From Cocleimonas sp. (lineage in GTDB: Bacteria; Pseudomonadota; Gammaproteobacteria; Thiotrichales; Thiotrichaceae): DNA of 10,157 nucleotides. The notes beneath the pieces are model-generated. The model was not told the DNA's origin, made no database searches, and saw only the letters and a list, made by a program, of their open reading frames with translations. The stretch covers positions 1 to 10,157 of the forward strand of contig JAGLDQ010000072.1 of the NCBI GenBank assembly GCA_023145535.1. The letters are read 5' to 3'. Positions 9,301 to 10,157 of this stretch are shown here, piece by piece. A program made the translations under genes and the position numbers. Within the stretch, counting starts at the first letter, position 1; every line of letters begins with the position of its first letter.

Positions 9301-9882
9301 TTATGGTCAGCCGTTAAGCATGATGTCATTAATCATACCGTGGTGAATTTGCTTGCTAGTCATCATAAATCACAGCGCCCATTTCAGTTGCAAGTACTTA
9401 ATGCCTTATTAAGCCTTGATAAATTATCCAATAAAGTGGTTCTTAAAAGTATTGAGCATCTCTTAAGATCACCCGCCCCGCAAATTAGTCATTTAGCCAA
9501 TCAACTGTTACAAATGCATGGAAAAAATAAACCGCTCGACTGGCGACAATTCCAAGGGCAAGCCGATATTGTGATGAATAAGCAGTTTAATAAGCCACTG
9601 ATCGCGGCAGCAGCACACGCGAGCCAACAAGCACAAGCCTTGCCAATTTTAATTACCAAACAAGATACGGTGACACTATCAAAGATTGCCAGCGATGAGC
9701 AGCAGCAAGAAACGGTGCGTATGGGAGCGATTGAAGGCTTAGCACGTATTGTGACGGAAGAGGCAGGTGAAGCCCTGAGTCAACTTCATAAAAATAATGA
9801 GGATAAAGATATTAGCAAAGCGGCTTACCGTGCCTTACGTCGTCAACAGCGTAGCCAAGCTAAAGTAGAGTCATCAGCTTAA
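3310..9882 (+). CDS. Giant protein: N-terminal WD40-like propeller plus HEAT-repeat solenoid
   Basis: Encodes 2190 residues (roughly 240 kDa) in one uninterrupted frame, with no signal peptide or membrane segment. Residues 1-300 form an irregular beta-propeller of about seven blades. The clearest are near 63-81 (DGKKLWFAGQDGKLY), 143-163 (ADGLWLAVGDSKGVVHVY), 181-208 (HKGSVTAIQF then SAGADKKLFS), 228-253 (LFTGAGDKSIKAW) and 270-296 (LLAVGRDATLRLVSL). From about 325 to the C-terminus it is an alpha-solenoid of HEAT/ARM repeats. The best-formed ones are near 639-692, 870-937, 970-1032, 1610-1712 and 2121-2180, with recurring patterns such as REAAFNALEKL, AATALARLGD and ERAVLALGKSGD. A basic, proline-containing linker (about 561-606) and a charged, probably flexible insert (about 1903-1997) break the solenoid. 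The tail is basic. Propellers and HEAT solenoids bind proteins and sometimes nucleic acid, and no catalytic site is apparent. Coupling to the BRCT protein suggests a shared complex. The architecture is firm; the biological role is unknown. Confidence 0.92.
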   Translation: MNKQTLAYRGIIQGIVSSGSQAAFITTHEESQATALYRIDASQQKLTLTTQALSCGATALTSDGKKLWFAGQDGKLYESALAKGKPKALPKLAFDSAKVIGLALLSDNRLAVLQSRQLSLIDLKKKTLLQAISYSESSAVMGASADGLWLAVGDSKGVVHVYQTNETSQQLTLSESATIHKGSVTAIQFEAEALRFYSAGADKKLFSTHAQGNLQPLDRGKNSNHNSNIHALHLGQERLFTGAGDKSIKAWPLTGGQPVSIKQGLAKISHLVAIHYQDKPSLLAVGRDATLRLVSLTPEDKFTEVKAVIRDGYTGAKQTLQQTNASEREKAITFLAAYDDKKALVMIAKQYQTEKDKGVCEKIVRVASKSLHPEATRLLENILKMSRHDGLRLNALTALIKRTEKEDLSPYEKALQSGHLDIGAEALNKLAKLSKTIPRAEQMLVKTLQHKRPPLRLLALSLLEKVYAKTSPKASLDALKVNHPDLQRAALTRLFQRNLLDSIDVKRAILFAQDQEDDQLRHTAFLVSILSRKTLTKALKTREENFARQLQELEDFDLLAKDEKPKKNKYPHLLATLIKVSKVKKITSAASPKPSPLNKLTDEDYAVLLQSMTSRHLNVCFHATLGLAVLQDQRAFGMLLSLGQRQDTSFHIGVCYALGVLGQQDAIPSLKVLLNADANTIREAAFNALEKLEPSALITAKRGLQSKHKDIHARGLKILLDTLKKKLKKADKTTALSLLKAALNNEFEAIRQETFKACLNQQLGGDEAATLHLLLDSQFTNVHEEVLNELMAKAIVKPVLDWVEPLLFELFNNPFATLRLAAFNFAIKEKKRFQNKAVLASAVVSQFIDVREAVFQHIKSNNSKKNQLVLSQLLNDQDEALREQAIHLMVMVTDKETLANALTSSFDNVKVIAATALARLGDARAYAIFDDLLSREEPHKKQEIAHWHLMISHALQGVKALGDSAGFDHVMRFIQHKDNKLMRNAAQALPWVTNKTHRAALNTLQKDERKPVRAFSSYALALLGDASAKPLIDNQQITAQLSHYDQLAALLSLGEVTPLTLESSLTASSTQISALLALATHDLLLNPDAPTLSTWALTLNDANLQMFCAGLMTCYGDETARWQYLTDWLIEQFNDDKWTISIKQLQAIATMLVYGDGHTKAQLIYVLRTLDTRASIKVWKLRYTVFKTRYAKQIQQATQPINAVINIKPVQSEWNQRAFGTYLALVHSADRYGAYDGLNTSLKALRKLHQLAEKDKQLYSSVSSCFLTLLNHHAVDIRQFVFDDLQTLGMDLATLGKVATTSPQQDIAKQGLQLLVEHYSIKESQSLLQSLIQGDDAVLSVEAYHLYRDDQGLIKTADYALQSYHLDLRQQCVNELAADKNSEAQPLLVKAVHNDHAPTAIKAATHLARQSHPQALTLLSDLLAHNADKTQQQQIIRALKLLPQVEVAEVLFNYVQHNKHNRQEASYLYQALAEYRHRELFDALLQRLASHPKEAKWIQHTLILTTGYDQPFDDFYETHDDLSWIDQQHPRQDALLIQLFNEMIKRDHHEMAANLIPVMGWPKAKAVSKATDNALQAAIPVIDPQYLDRVVATLSYRLKRRESKAESLLQLLTHKESELQFLAAEALAVNGHQQGFAILLAAADYQENDHYRERAVLALGKSGDQRALDKLLALAQDKEHALNEVAIEAIGSMGEAKEANKIFELLKSSLRNADYYSDMNLHALNGLRWFNTLAAWQIICAYIDKTENAYDNRQHAVTLLQYWDTNASRALLLKLLKQEKDDDVTKSAYQVAQRLWKTEDKQTSEVDYALIQGYYPEIDDKALERITLYAPSADLLGLLSAHYADEEAVENILQAIDHSLLKRTDYRAKDLGKGLESHSSRIVNTTARLITRMDKLTKPMKEHLQRALERYYQRWNEQYNKQHGEQSKEDINEDYVNALVDVFAKDSGLEGEALENYLNVNRNYVRDNFPNSTSEASLSAQSLEENLEKTTQTLQQLLWSAVKHDVINHTVVNLLASHHKSQRPFQLQVLNALLSLDKLSNKVVLKSIEHLLRSPAPQISHLANQLLQMHGKNKPLDWRQFQGQADIVMNKQFNKPLIAAAAHASQQAQALPILITKQDTVTLSKIASDEQQQETVRMGAIEGLARIVTEEAGEALSQLHKNNEDKDISKAAYRALRRQQRSQAKVESSA

Positions 9883-9883
9883 T

Positions 9884-9901
9884 ATTCGCTCTAATGCGAG
9901 T
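9884..9901 (+). other. Small hairpin just after the second gene's stop
   Basis: ATTCGC (9884-9889) pairs with GCGAGT (9896-9901) over six base pairs, one of them G-T, around the loop TCTAAT. It begins one base after the TAA stop. No T run follows, so it is not a convincing terminator. It may slow 3' decay, cause weak pausing, or be chance. The third gene is therefore probably transcribed together with the first two. Confidence 0.3.
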
Positions 9902-9920
9902 GCATAGAGAAGATCAATTC

Positions 9921-9941
9921 GTAGGGTGCGAGAATCCCACC
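9921..9941. repeat. Possible remnant of a dispersed GTAGGGTGCG-type intergenic repeat
   Basis: The intergenic sequence contains GTAGGGTGCG (9921-9930), followed by GAGAATCCCACC. GGTG (9925-9928) can pair with CACC (9938-9941) around a 9-base loop. Sequences starting GTAGGGTGCG with a complementary CGCACC-type end are, from memory, common as short dispersed palindromes in some gammaproteobacterial and cyanobacterial genomes. Here the second arm is degenerate. TGCGAG also occurs twice nearby (9895-9900 and 9927-9932). With one copy in view, repeat status cannot be shown. Confidence 0.25.
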
Positions 9942-9966
9942 AAAAATCCACGAAAAAGTATACATT

Positions 9967-10157
9967 ATGACAGATTCACAATCCGATAAAAACAACACGA
10001 ATAATACCGAAGCCGTGACCCTAAGTTACCAGCAGCCCAGTGACTTTCATGCGGATCACCTGCATTTATTTAGCCATCTCACAAGAGATAAAGTAAAATT
10101 TAGCGCCACCGTCAAAGAGGTCATCGCTTTTAGAGAAGCAATGGCAACTTTATTCGC
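9967..10157 (+). CDS. N-terminus of a third gene, possibly SWIM zinc-finger family (partial)
   Basis: An ATG at 9967 opens a frame that continues to the window edge, giving 63 complete codons plus two bases. It begins MTDSQSDKNNTNNTEA, a polar, Asn-rich stretch. Then come VTLSYQQPSDF and a basic/amphipathic part ending FREAMATLF. No in-frame alternative start lies in the gap upstream, and there is no clear Shine-Dalgarno, only an A-rich stretch. An N-terminal Tyr-containing strand, then Phe-x-x-x-Leu, then a FREA-x-x-x-Leu helix resembles, as I recall it, the start of bacterial SWIM zinc-finger proteins found beside MoxR ATPase and VWA genes. The SWIM motif itself (CxC...CxH) would lie beyond the window, so this family call is weak. 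Same strand and an 84-base gap with no terminator suggest one operon with the two giant genes. Confidence 0.65.
   Translation, partial: MTDSQSDKNNTNNTEAVTLSYQQPSDFHADHLHLFSHLTRDKVKFSATVKEVIAFREAMATLF

Overview
The window is almost entirely coding on the + strand. It holds two very large, intact, translationally coupled genes, the first 63 codons of a third gene, and only two short non-coding stretches (1-118 and 9883-9966). No RNA gene, CRISPR array, insertion sequence or att site was seen. Base composition is moderately AT-rich. Leu is often TTA, Arg is mostly CGT/CGC, and there is a classic rho-independent terminator. Together these fit a gammaproteobacterium of low-to-middle GC, possibly a sulfur-oxidising or Thiotrichales-like lineage. 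That placement is a weak guess, because nothing here is a taxonomic marker.

Layout. Positions 48-76 are a strong intrinsic terminator that probably ends an upstream transcript. Gene 1 (119-3313) encodes a 1064-residue cytoplasmic alpha-helical, HEAT-like protein with a single BRCT domain in its middle (about residues 635-720). Gene 2 (3310-9882) overlaps gene 1 by ATGA and has a good GGAG Shine-Dalgarno. It encodes a 2190-residue protein with an N-terminal WD40-like beta-propeller (about 1-300) followed by a roughly 1850-residue HEAT/ARM alpha-solenoid. Gene 3 (9967 to the edge) starts 84 bases later. Its N-terminus has a pattern that I recall, without being able to check, from bacterial SWIM zinc-finger proteins.

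How they may work together. No catalytic domain is visible in genes 1 and 2. Both look like giant scaffold or docking proteins: a propeller for protein binding, long solenoids for wrapping partners, and a BRCT for phosphopeptide, protein or DNA-end recognition. Their coupling implies co-production and probably one complex. A reasonable but unproven hypothesis is that they are the scaffold half of a multi-gene system whose active half lies downstream. A possible model is the bacterial clusters combining MoxR-type AAA+ ATPase, VWA, SWIM and large HEAT/WGR proteins, for example the E. coli yehI-yehQ region. The sequence past 10157 would decide this.
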